Below are positions 26,639-33,104 of a DNA stretch of 33,104 nt, one piece after another. Made by a program: the position numbers and the translations under genes. The stretch is taken from the NCBI GenBank assembly GCA_036267755.1, contig DATAVK010000034.1:1-33104 (forward strand), written 5' to 3'. Source of the DNA: DATAVK01 sp036267755 (lineage in GTDB: Bacteria > Actinomycetota > Actinomycetes > JAFAQI01). Every line of letters begins with the position of its first letter. The stretch's first letter is position 1. The notes beneath the pieces were generated by a model that worked only from the letters and a program-made list of their open reading frames with translations, searched no databases and had not been told where the DNA came from.

Positions 26639-28666
26639 GTGGCGGATCCGGCGAGCTATCGACCGGCTCCCGGCTCCATCCCCGACCAGCCGGGTGTCTA
26701 CCGGTTCCGCGACGAGCACGGCCGGGTGGTGTACGTCGGCAAGGCGAAGAGCCTGCGCAGCCGGTTGTCGTCGTACTTCCAGGACATCGCCAACCTGCAC
26801 CCGCGGACCCAGCAGATGGTGCTGACGGCCGCCGCCGTCGACTGGACGGTCGTCGGGACCGAGGTCGAGGCGTTGCAGCTGGAGTACAGCTGGATCAAGG
26901 AGTTCGACCCGCGCTTCAACGTGCGCTACCGCGACGACAAGTCCTACCCCTGGCTGGCGGTCACGCTCGACGAGGACTACCCGCGGGCACAGGTGATGCG
27001 GGGCTCGAAGCGGCGCGGGGTCCGGTACTTCGGGCCGTACGCCCATGCCTGGGCGATCCGCGACACCCTCGACACGCTGCTGCGGGTGTTCCCGATGCGA
27101 ACCTGCAGCAACGGGGTGTTCAAGCGAGCCGGGCAGGTCGGCCGGCCCTGCCTGCTCGGGTACATCGGCAAGTGTTCTGCGCCGTGCGTAGGTCGGGTCA
27201 GCGAGACCGAGCACCGAGCGATCGTCGACGACTTCGTCGACTTCATGTCCGGCCAGACCCAGCGGTTCATCCGGCGGTTGGAACGCGAGATGCGTGAGGC
27301 GTCCGAGGCGCAGGAGTACGAACGCGCCGCCCGGCTCCGCGACGACATCGGGGCGCTGAACCGCGCCATGGAGAAGCAGGCCGTCGTACTCGGCGACGGG
27401 ACCGACGCTGACGTCGTGGCGTTCGCGCAGGACGAGCTCGAGGCCGCGGTCCAGGTGTTCTACGTCCGCGGTGGCCGAGTGCGGGGGCAGCGCGGCTGGG
27501 TCGTCGACAAGGTCGGAGACGTGGAGACTCCTGACCTGGTCGAGCAGTTCCTCACCCAGGCCTACCTGGACTCCGGGTCGTCGGACAGCGAGGTGCCGCG
27601 CGAGATCCTCGTCCCCGAGCTGCCGGCGGATGCGGACGTGGTGACCGAGCTGCTCGAGCTGGTCCGCGGGACGCGGGTATCGCTGCGGGTGCCGCAACGG
27701 GGCGATAAGCGGGCGTTGTTCGAGACGGTCGAGCGCAACGCCGCCGAGTCGTTCACCCGGCACAAGCTGAAGCGGTCCAGTGACCTCACGTCGCGGTCGC
27801 TCGCGATGCAGGAGCTGCAGGACGCGCTCGGCCTCACCGAGGCGCCGCTGCGGATCGAGTGCTACGACGTCTCCAACCTGCAGGGCACGGACGTCGTTGC
27901 GTCCATGGTGGTCTTCGAGGACGGGCTGGCCCGCAAGAGCGAGTACCGCCGGTTCGCGATCAAGGGGTTCGCCGGGCAGGACGACGTGGCGAGCATTCAC
28001 GAGGTGATCTCGCGGCGGTTCCGGCGGTACGTCGAGGAGCGGATCGAGACCGGCGACCTCGACGACAGCCCCGACGCGGACGAGGTGGCGGGACCCTCGG
28101 CGATCGATCCGGACACCGGCCGGCCGCGTCGGTTCGCCTACCCGCCGCAGCTGGTCGTGGTCGACGGTGGGCAGCCGCAGGTGGCGGCGGCCGCCTCGGC
28201 GATGAGAGCTCTGGGTGTCGACGACGTGGCGCTGTGCGGCCTGGCCAAGCGGCTGGAAGAGGTCTGGCTGCCCGACGAACCCGAGCCCGTCATCCTGCCC
28301 CGGACCAGCGAGGCGCTGTACCTGCTGCAGCGGATTCGGGACGAGGCCCACCGGTTCGCCATCACCTACCACCGGCAGAAGCGCTCGGTGTCGATGACGC
28401 AGAGCGTGCTCGACGGCGTTGCGGGGCTCGGCGAGACGCGGCGCAAGGCGGTGCTGCGGCACTTCGGCTCGGTGAAGCGGCTGCGCGCCGCGACGGTCGA
28501 GGAGATCTCGGAGGTGCCGGGGGTCGGCCGTCGTACCGCGGAGGCCGTCCACGCGGCGCTCGCCGCCTCGGCCCCGACGCCGGCCGTCGACGCGAGCACC
28601 GGCGAGATCCTGGACCCGGGGGACAGCCCACCGGTCGGAGTGGCACGCTCTGGGGTGACCTCATGA
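26639..28666 (+). CDS. uvrC: Excinuclease ABC subunit C
   Basis: UvrC makes the two incisions flanking damage in the UvrB-DNA complex. The 675-residue protein has the N-terminal GIY-YIG nuclease (GVYRF at 19-23, VYVG at 31-34, R40). A UVR motif that binds UvrB lies at about 206-241. The RNase H-like second nuclease includes IECYDVSN near 406 and VVVDGGQPQV near 502. Tandem helix-hairpin-helix motifs at about 595-640 bind DNA. GTG at 26639 is preferred over longer readings because MADPASYRPAPGSIP is the standard actinobacterial N-terminus. Its TGA overlaps the rapZ ATG (ATGA), so translation is coupled. Confidence 0.97.
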   Translation: MADPASYRPAPGSIPDQPGVYRFRDEHGRVVYVGKAKSLRSRLSSYFQDIANLHPRTQQMVLTAAAVDWTVVGTEVEALQLEYSWIKEFDPRFNVRYRDDKSYPWLAVTLDEDYPRAQVMRGSKRRGVRYFGPYAHAWAIRDTLDTLLRVFPMRTCSNGVFKRAGQVGRPCLLGYIGKCSAPCVGRVSETEHRAIVDDFVDFMSGQTQRFIRRLEREMREASEAQEYERAARLRDDIGALNRAMEKQAVVLGDGTDADVVAFAQDELEAAVQVFYVRGGRVRGQRGWVVDKVGDVETPDLVEQFLTQAYLDSGSSDSEVPREILVPELPADADVVTELLELVRGTRVSLRVPQRGDKRALFETVERNAAESFTRHKLKRSSDLTSRSLAMQELQDALGLTEAPLRIECYDVSNLQGTDVVASMVVFEDGLARKSEYRRFAIKGFAGQDDVASIHEVISRRFRRYVEERIETGDLDDSPDADEVAGPSAIDPDTGRPRRFAYPPQLVVVDGGQPQVAAAASAMRALGVDDVALCGLAKRLEEVWLPDEPEPVILPRTSEALYLLQRIRDEAHRFAITYHRQKRSVSMTQSVLDGVAGLGETRRKAVLRHFGSVKRLRAATVEEISEVPGVGRRTAEAVHAALAASAPTPAVDASTGEILDPGDSPPVGVARSGVTS

Positions 28667-29550
28667 GTGCAATGCCCACGTCGCCGACGTCACCGCCGCT
28701 GCAGCTCGCGGTGATCACCGGCTTGTCCGGCGCCGGTCGCAGCACGGCGGCGAAATGCCTGGAAGACCTCGGCTGGTTCGTCATCGACAACCTGCCACCC
28801 TCGCTCATCTCGGCGGTCGTCGACCTGGCAGGGCGCTCCAATGGATCGGTCGACCGGATCGCCGTCGTGGTCGACGTCCGCAGCCGCGGCTTCAGCAGTG
28901 ACCTGCAGGAGTCGCTGGACGCGGTTGACAGCACCGGATTCCGGCCGCGGGTGCTGTTCCTGGAGGCCTCCGACGAGGTGCTGGTACGGCGATTCGACGG
29001 GGTCCGGCGGCCGCATCCGCTGCAGGGAGACGGCCGGGTCACCGACGGCATCACCCGCGAGCGGGACCTGCTGCGCGACGTGCGCGGCGACGCCGATCTG
29101 GTGATCGACACCAGCATCCTCAACGTCCACGAGCTCCGGGCGAAGATCGCCAGTGCCTTCGAGGGCACCGCCCCGAAACTGCACATGACGCTGGTGTCGT
29201 TCGGGTACAAGTACGGGGTGCCGGTCGACGCAGACATTATCGCCGACTGCCGGCTGATCCCGAACCCCCACTGGGTCCCGGAGCTGCGGCCGCTGACCGG
29301 CCTCGACGAGCAGGTGCGCGACTACGTGTTCGCGCAGGAGGGGGCGACGGAGTTCGTCGAGGCCTACGCCTCGCTGCTGCGCCGCTACGAGCAGGGGTAC
29401 GTCGCCGAGGGCAAGCACTACGCGACCGTCGCGATCGGGTGCACCGGCGGCAAGCACCGCAGCGTCGCGGTGTCGGCGGAGCTGGCCGCCCGGCTCCGCG
29501 CCGAGGGCGTCGACGTCACGTTGATCCACCGCGACCTGGGGCGCGAATGA
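28663..29550 (+). CDS. rapZ: RapZ/YvcJ family nucleotide-binding protein
   Basis: A 295-residue P-loop protein. In E. coli RapZ binds small RNAs and adapts RNase E to control glucosamine-6-phosphate synthesis; the actinobacterial role is less settled. It has the P-loop GLSGAGRST (20-28), a conserved DNLPP segment, and the C-terminal domain with VSFGYKYGVP and GCTGGKHRSV. Arg instead of Lys in the P-loop also occurs in mycobacterial homologues. ATG at 28663 overlaps the uvrC stop by 4 nt; its own stop overlaps the yvcK start by 4 nt, so it sits inside a tightly coupled operon. Confidence 0.95.
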   Translation: MSAMPTSPTSPPLQLAVITGLSGAGRSTAAKCLEDLGWFVIDNLPPSLISAVVDLAGRSNGSVDRIAVVVDVRSRGFSSDLQESLDAVDSTGFRPRVLFLEASDEVLVRRFDGVRRPHPLQGDGRVTDGITRERDLLRDVRGDADLVIDTSILNVHELRAKIASAFEGTAPKLHMTLVSFGYKYGVPVDADIIADCRLIPNPHWVPELRPLTGLDEQVRDYVFAQEGATEFVEAYASLLRRYEQGYVAEGKHYATVAIGCTGGKHRSVAVSAELAARLRAEGVDVTLIHRDLGRE

Positions 29551-30542
29551 GCGCCCGGCGGCCGCCCAAGGTGGTGGCGTTCGGTGGCGGTCACGGCCTG
29601 TCCGCGACCCTGTCGGCGCTGCGGACCGTCACGCCGGACCTCACCGCGGTGGTCACCGTCGCGGATGACGGCGGCTCCAGCGGCGTGATCCGCTCCGAGC
29701 TCGGCACGTTGCCGCCGGGCGACCTGCGGATGGCCCTGGCGGCGTTGGCCGGCGAGGACGAGCAGTCGCAGCTGTGGGCACAGCTATGCCAGCACCGGTT
29801 CGGTGGCGGCGGCACCCTCGACGGGCACCCGGTCGGCAACCTCATCCTCACCGGGCTCGACCAGCTGACCGGCGACACCGTCGCCGCACTCGACGCCGTC
29901 GGCCGGCTGCTGGGAGCGGCGGGCCGCGTCCTCCCGCTGTCGGTGGAGCCGCTGGAGATCATCGCGGACGTGGCCGGCCTGGACCCGGCTGACCCGACGC
30001 GCCCCGTCGAGGTCCGGGGTCAGGTGGCGGTCGCGACGACGCCGGGGAGCGTCCTGTCGGTCCGGATCGATCCGCCGTACGCCACGGCTTGTCCGGAGGC
30101 CGTCGAAGCGGTGATGGCAGCGGACTGGGTAATCCTCGGCCCCGGGTCGTGGTTCACCAGCGTGATCCCGCACCTGCTGGTCTCGGACATGGCGAAGGCG
30201 CTGTCCATGACCCCGGCCCGGCGGCTGGTGGTGCTGAACCTGTCCTCGCACGACACCGAGACCGAGGGATTCTCGCCCGCCACCCATCTGGAGGTGCTGG
30301 CCGCGCACGCTCCCCGCATCGAGCTGGACGTCGTCCTGGCCGGCCGCCGTAGCGTGACCGAGGGCTCCGAGGCGTTGGAAGCGGCGGCGAAGTCGTTGGG
30401 CGCCGAGCTGGTCGTCGCGCAGCTCGGCGATGACAGCGGACGGCCCATGCACGATCCGCGGCGGCTGGCCGCGGCGTACTCCAGCATTCTGACCACCACC
30501 GATCTGACCACCACCGACGAAGGGGACGCCACATGGCGATGA
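29547..30542 (+). CDS. yvcK: YvcK family UDP-GlcNAc-binding protein (gluconeogenesis factor; CuvA-like)
   Basis: A 331-residue cytosolic protein of the YvcK/CofD-like family. Homologues bind UDP-sugars and influence cell-wall synthesis and growth on gluconeogenic carbon sources. Signature parts are FGGGHGLSATL (12-22), VADDGGSSG (38-46), GDLRMALAAL, GHPVGNLIL, and GPGSWFTSVIPHLLV. ATG at 29547 overlaps the rapZ stop (ATGA). Near the 3' end a 15-bp tandem duplication adds a second LTTTD to the C-terminus. The last 10 bp overlap whiA. Confidence 0.95.
   Translation: MSARRPPKVVAFGGGHGLSATLSALRTVTPDLTAVVTVADDGGSSGVIRSELGTLPPGDLRMALAALAGEDEQSQLWAQLCQHRFGGGGTLDGHPVGNLILTGLDQLTGDTVAALDAVGRLLGAAGRVLPLSVEPLEIIADVAGLDPADPTRPVEVRGQVAVATTPGSVLSVRIDPPYATACPEAVEAVMAADWVILGPGSWFTSVIPHLLVSDMAKALSMTPARRLVVLNLSSHDTETEGFSPATHLEVLAAHAPRIELDVVLAGRRSVTEGSEALEAAAKSLGAELVVAQLGDDSGRPMHDPRRLAAAYSSILTTTDLTTTDEGDATWR
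30488..30517 (+). repeat. Perfect 15-bp tandem duplication in the yvcK 3' end
   Basis: The unit TCTGACCACCACCGA occurs twice head-to-tail with no mismatch. Being 15 bp, it keeps frame and duplicates five residues (L-T-T-T-D) just before the whiA ribosome binding site. Confidence 0.9.
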
Positions 30543-31522
30543 CGGCGGCCGTCAAAGACGAGCTGGCCAGGCTGGTGATCACCAAGCCTTGCGATCGCAA
30601 GGCCGAGCTCGCCACCATGCTGCGGCTCGCCGGTGGCCTGCACATCGTCGGCAAGGGACAGCTCATGATCGAGGCTGACCTCGATATGGGTGCCACCGCG
30701 CGGCGGCTGCGTAAGGACCTCGCCGAGGTCTATGGGCATTCCTCTGAGCTCGCCGTGGTGTCGGCGGGTGGGTTGCGCAAGGGGTCGCGGTACCTGGTGC
30801 GCGTCACCAAGGACGCCGTCGCCCTGGCCCGGCAGACCGGCCTCGTCGACGGCAACGGCCGTCCGGTCCGCGGGCTGCCCCCCCAGGTGGTGTCCGGGGC
30901 GCTGTGCGACGCGGCGGCTGCCTGGCGCGGCGCGTTCCTCGCACACGGGTCCTTGACCGAGCCCGGTCGGTCGTCGTCCCTCGAGGTCACCTGCCCGGGA
31001 CCCGAGTCGGCGCTGGCGCTGGTCGGCGCTGCCCGGCGGCTCGGTGTCGCCGCGAAGGCGCGGGAGGTCCGCGGCGTGGACCGCGTCGTGGTCCGTGACG
31101 GCGACGCCATCTCGATCCTCCTCACCAAGATGGGCGCCCACGACGGCGTCTTGGCCTGGGAGGAGCGGCGGATGCGTCGGGAGGTCCGGGCCACGGCCAA
31201 CCGGCTCGCGAACTTCGACGACGCGAACCTGCGCCGCTCGGCTCGCGCGGCCGTCGCGGCAGGTGCCCGGGTAGCCCGGGCGATGGAGATCCTGAGCGAC
31301 GACGCTCCTGAGCACCTGTTGTCGGCCGGCCGGCTGCGACTGGAGCACGCGAATGCCTCGCTCGAGGAGCTCGGCGCCCTCGCCGACCCGGCGCTGACCA
31401 AGGACGCGATCGCCGGCCGGATCCGGCGGCTGCTCGCGATGGCCGACGCCCGTGCTGCCGAGCTCGGCGTACCGAACACCGAAGCGTCGCTGACCGCGGA
31501 GATGCTGGCCGACGCGAACTAG
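30533..31522 (+). CDS. whiA: DNA-binding regulator WhiA
   Basis: WhiA is a conserved Gram-positive transcription regulator; in Streptomyces it works with WhiB to switch growing hyphae to sporulation septation. The 329-residue protein begins with the standard AMTAAVKDELARL helix. A degenerate LAGLIDADG homing-endonuclease-like domain spans about 20-200, and the C-terminal helix-turn-helix (about 230-315) contains RLEHANASLEELG. ATG at 30533 overlaps yvcK by 10 nt and has AAGGGG upstream. It ends the uvrC-rapZ-yvcK-whiA operon and is followed by a long hairpin. Confidence 0.96.
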   Translation: MAMTAAVKDELARLVITKPCDRKAELATMLRLAGGLHIVGKGQLMIEADLDMGATARRLRKDLAEVYGHSSELAVVSAGGLRKGSRYLVRVTKDAVALARQTGLVDGNGRPVRGLPPQVVSGALCDAAAAWRGAFLAHGSLTEPGRSSSLEVTCPGPESALALVGAARRLGVAAKAREVRGVDRVVVRDGDAISILLTKMGAHDGVLAWEERRMRREVRATANRLANFDDANLRRSARAAVAAGARVARAMEILSDDAPEHLLSAGRLRLEHANASLEELGALADPALTKDAIAGRIRRLLAMADARAAELGVPNTEASLTAEMLADAN

Positions 31523-31539
31523 CCGCTGCTGTGCCGACC

Positions 31540-31598
31540 ACTCCGTGCGCCAAGTCGGACATCCCGCTGAAGATTCTGTCCGATTTGCCGCACGGAGT
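31540..31598. terminator. Long inverted repeat between convergent whiA and PKD-like genes
   Basis: Two 21-nt arms (31540-31560 and 31578-31598), 19 of 21 positions complementary, flank a 17-nt loop. The repeat begins 17 bp after the whiA stop and ends 5 bp before the stop of the opposing gene, filling most of the 81-bp gap. A bidirectional terminator is the likeliest role. No T-run is present. Confidence 0.75.
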
Positions 31599-31603
31599 CG
31601 TGC

Positions 31604-32470
31604 CTACTGGCTGAGCAGGTGTGGCGTGCTGGTGTGAACCGGCAGCACGAAGGCTTGCCGGCGAGTGAGCTGGCCGACGGCGTCGTACGGTCCGTAGGTC
31701 GCCCCCTCGAAGGTGATGGTGTACGTCGCACCCCAACGGGTCGTGAGCGAACCGTGTTCGTCGCCGCCGGCGATGTAGCGATGAGCTTGAGTGGCCTTGG
31801 TCGTCACCCAGCCGGTTCCGTCACCATCGCCCCAGGTCCAGTTGCTCTGGATCGGTGCGATCGTGATGGTCTCGGTGATCCCGTCACCGCCGAACGGTGC
31901 CGGGCGCAGCCGGGTAGGCGTGCGAGCGCGGAACCTGGTGAGGAGGCCGGCAAGCGTCGACAGTCGAGGCTGGGTGGCGATCACGAGGTCAGGGGGAGTG
32001 ACGTCGCGCAGATAGTTCGCGACGTCGGCTCTAGCTCGGTCGCCGATCGCGATGACCTGGTTCGCCTTGTGCATACAGAGCGTTGCAACCAGCTGGTAGT
32101 CGATATCTGCGTCGGAGAGATAGAGACGCTCGAGCACGCCGCGACGACAGGTAGGTGCGCTGGTCGCCGCGGTGCAGAGTCGGGCGGCGCCGGGGTCGGC
32201 CGGATCGTTCTTGGGGCAGGCGGCGATCAGGGTCCACTCGCAGTCACCGCACGCTGGCTTGGTGCCGGAATGAGCAGCGTCCTGAAACACCGACGGAATC
32301 CCGCTGACCGCGATCAGCCCATGAAAGTCGCCCTGCTGACCCTGAGCACGCACGCTCCCGCAGTGCGTCGTAATTCTGCCCACGCAAGGTTGCGCGGTTG
32401 ACGCTGCCGCTGACCCCAAACCAACGATCGCTAGTGCGGATGCGATGACGAGAATGGCAAGTCGCCTCAT
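31604..32470 (-). CDS. Secreted Cys-rich protein with a PKD-like motif
   Basis: A 288-residue exported protein. Residues 1-24 are a signal peptide (basic MRR, hydrophobic core, ALA-type cleavage region near STA). The mature part has eight Cys (29, 37, 74, 77, 85, 99, 108, 132), an even number suited to disulfides. A PKD-like beta-sandwich near the C-terminus carries WTWGDGDG (211-218) and a later H-x-Y (230-232). Such modules usually mediate adhesion or binding outside the cell; the ligand is unknown. ATG at 32470 overlaps the stop of the upstream gene by 4 nt (ATGA), so the two are translationally coupled. Confidence 0.8.
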   Translation of the reverse strand: MRRLAILVIASALAIVGLGSAAASTAQPCVGRITTHCGSVRAQGQQGDFHGLIAVSGIPSVFQDAAHSGTKPACGDCEWTLIAACPKNDPADPGAARLCTAATSAPTCRRGVLERLYLSDADIDYQLVATLCMHKANQVIAIGDRARADVANYLRDVTPPDLVIATQPRLSTLAGLLTRFRARTPTRLRPAPFGGDGITETITIAPIQSNWTWGDGDGTGWVTTKATQAHRYIAGGDEHGSLTTRWGATYTITFEGATYGPYDAVGQLTRRQAFVLPVHTSTPHLLSQ

Positions 32471-32841
32471 GGCTTCTGCCCATCGCTCAAGACATTCACG
32501 GCTGAAATGAGCCAGGTGGACCCTGAGCGGCGTAGTCGAATGTCGACCTGGTTGTCCACACGTCCAGGCGCGCTGGTGAGCTTCTCTCCGGATTGCGTTT
32601 CGATGCCTGTTGTGGAGTAGTCGTAGCGAACGAGTACGTCCGCGTCTTGAGGGCCGTCGAGGCTTGGTCTTATGGCCACGAGCGTGGTCTTTCCGTAGTA
32701 CCTGCGATGTCGGCGAGCTACCGCCCGAGTCGACTGGGCAACCCGCACGCACTTGCAGTCCGGAGTCATCAGAGTTTCGAGGCGCCTGGCGTTCTCGACC
32801 GTGGTCGCTGCGTTGAGCAGCTCGTAGTACCGCTTCACCAC
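32467..32841 (-). CDS. C-terminal domain of a lipoprotein gene interrupted by a frameshift (DUF6318-like)
   Basis: A 124-codon reading from GTG at 32841. It is a small alpha/beta domain opening with VKRYYELLNAATT and containing TPDCKC, resembling DUF6318-type domains seen in actinobacterial lipoproteins next to PKD proteins (tentative recollection). The frame stays open upstream through a linker (SASPSETGKKAELAAATA), showing the GTG is not the true start. The missing signal peptide lies in another frame at 32879-33049. If the extra base at the C6 run is real, this part may be untranslated or made as a cytosolic fragment. Confidence 0.65.
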   Translation of the reverse strand: MVKRYYELLNAATTVENARRLETLMTPDCKCVRVAQSTRAVARRHRRYYGKTTLVAIRPSLDGPQDADVLVRYDYSTTGIETQSGEKLTSAPGRVDNQVDIRLRRSGSTWLISAVNVLSDGQKP

Positions 32842-32878
32842 GGCTGTGGCGGCGGCTAGCTCGGCCTTCTTGCCGGTC

Positions 32879-33049
32879 TCACTCGGCGAGGCGGAGGGGG
32901 GCGGGTGAGGCCGTTGAGGCGTTTGGCGACAGCGTCGGCAACGAGGTCGGATCCGAGTCCGATGACGAGCTGCAGCCGGCCAGGCCGAGCACCGTCAGGG
33001 CCGCTCCGGCCAGCAGGTAACTCTGCCGCGCCCCCGGCTTGACCGACAT
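32879..33049 (-). pseudogene. N-terminal lipoprotein signal and linker of the frameshifted gene
   Basis: From ATG at 33049 the frame encodes 56 residues: a basic N-terminus, a hydrophobic core, lipobox LAGC with Cys at 26, then a Ser/Asp/Thr/Pro linker, stopping at TGA (32879-32881). Removing one C from the C6 run (plus-strand G6 at 32896-32901) joins this frame without a break to the domain ending at 32467, giving one 193-residue lipoprotein with a continuous SPA-PSASPSE linker. A sequencing or assembly error, phase variation or recent decay could each explain it. Confidence 0.75.
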
Positions 33050-33055
33050 GGGCAG

Positions 33056-33061
33056 AACATA
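33056..33061 (-). promoter_or_regulatory. Putative -10 hexamer (TATGTT) for the lipoprotein gene
   Basis: On the minus strand TATGTT is followed by 6 nt and ATG at 33049, the same leaderless-type layout seen elsewhere in the window. The 43 bp beyond it to the window end hold no recognisable gene. Confidence 0.4.
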
Positions 33062-33104
33062 CCCAAACCGGCAGCGTCGACGCGAGGGTTATCCCCAGCC
33101 GAAC

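Noticed and set aside
33089..33097. TTATCCCCA resembling a DnaA box
   Set aside because: A single, imperfect copy with no cluster, no AT-rich region and no dnaA/dnaN neighbours; not an origin.

Overview
The window is high-GC, densely coded chromosomal DNA of an actinomycete. The evidence is GTG/TTG starts, an rpsA-coaE-uvrB block, a uvrA gene beside a metallo-beta-lactamase-fold hydrolase, the uvrC-rapZ-yvcK-whiA operon, a DUF3367/AftD-type arabinofuranosyltransferase, a DUF2613 mini-protein and an SsgA-family protein. WhiA together with an SsgA-like protein suggests a morphologically complex (possibly sporulating) lineage. The arabinan-type transferase recalls mycolata and related orders. 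I cannot name the genus.

Layout. (1) 1-4378, plus strand: the 3' part of rpsA, coaE, a 40-bp palindrome, uvrB and a small MmcQ/YjbR-family gene. (2) 4410-20760: an envelope-glycan and lipid block inserted between uvrB and uvrA. It holds a SAM methyltransferase and an AftD-like membrane transferase on the plus strand. Facing them is a minus-strand run of MFS transporter, GT4 glycosyltransferase, polytopic membrane protein and acyltransferase 3. A second minus-strand pair (GT-C-like membrane protein and DUF2613 peptide) is divergent from a MOP-family flippase and a two-domain acyl-CoA-reductase-like SDR protein. AftD and the acyltransferase overlap tail-to-tail by 165 bp. (3) 20772-22917: a lipoprotein, an aldo/keto reductase and an MBL-fold hydrolase. 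(4) 23049-26045: uvrA with a Lys/Arg-rich tail, then a second 40-bp palindrome. (5) 26132-31522: an SsgA-like gene divergent from the overlapping uvrC-rapZ-yvcK-whiA operon. (6) 31540-33104: a long hairpin, then a secreted PKD-like protein and a lipoprotein gene broken by one extra base in a C6 run.

How the genes work together. uvrA, uvrB and uvrC supply a full nucleotide-excision repair incision set. rapZ, yvcK and whiA are the usual actinobacterial regulatory partners of uvrC. The central block looks like a machine for building, exporting and decorating a cell-surface glycan: a cytosolic GT4 enzyme, a flippase, membrane GT-C-type transferases and an O-acyltransferase. That joint role is inferred from family membership and clustering. 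A CRP/GlxR-like operator lies upstream of the MFS gene. Several genes show a TAnnnT hexamer 6-9 nt before the start codon, as expected for leaderless transcripts. No rRNA, tRNA, CRISPR array, insertion sequence or prophage is visible. No stretch over 300 bp lacks a gene; the largest gap (15301-15523) holds the MFS control region and a hairpin.
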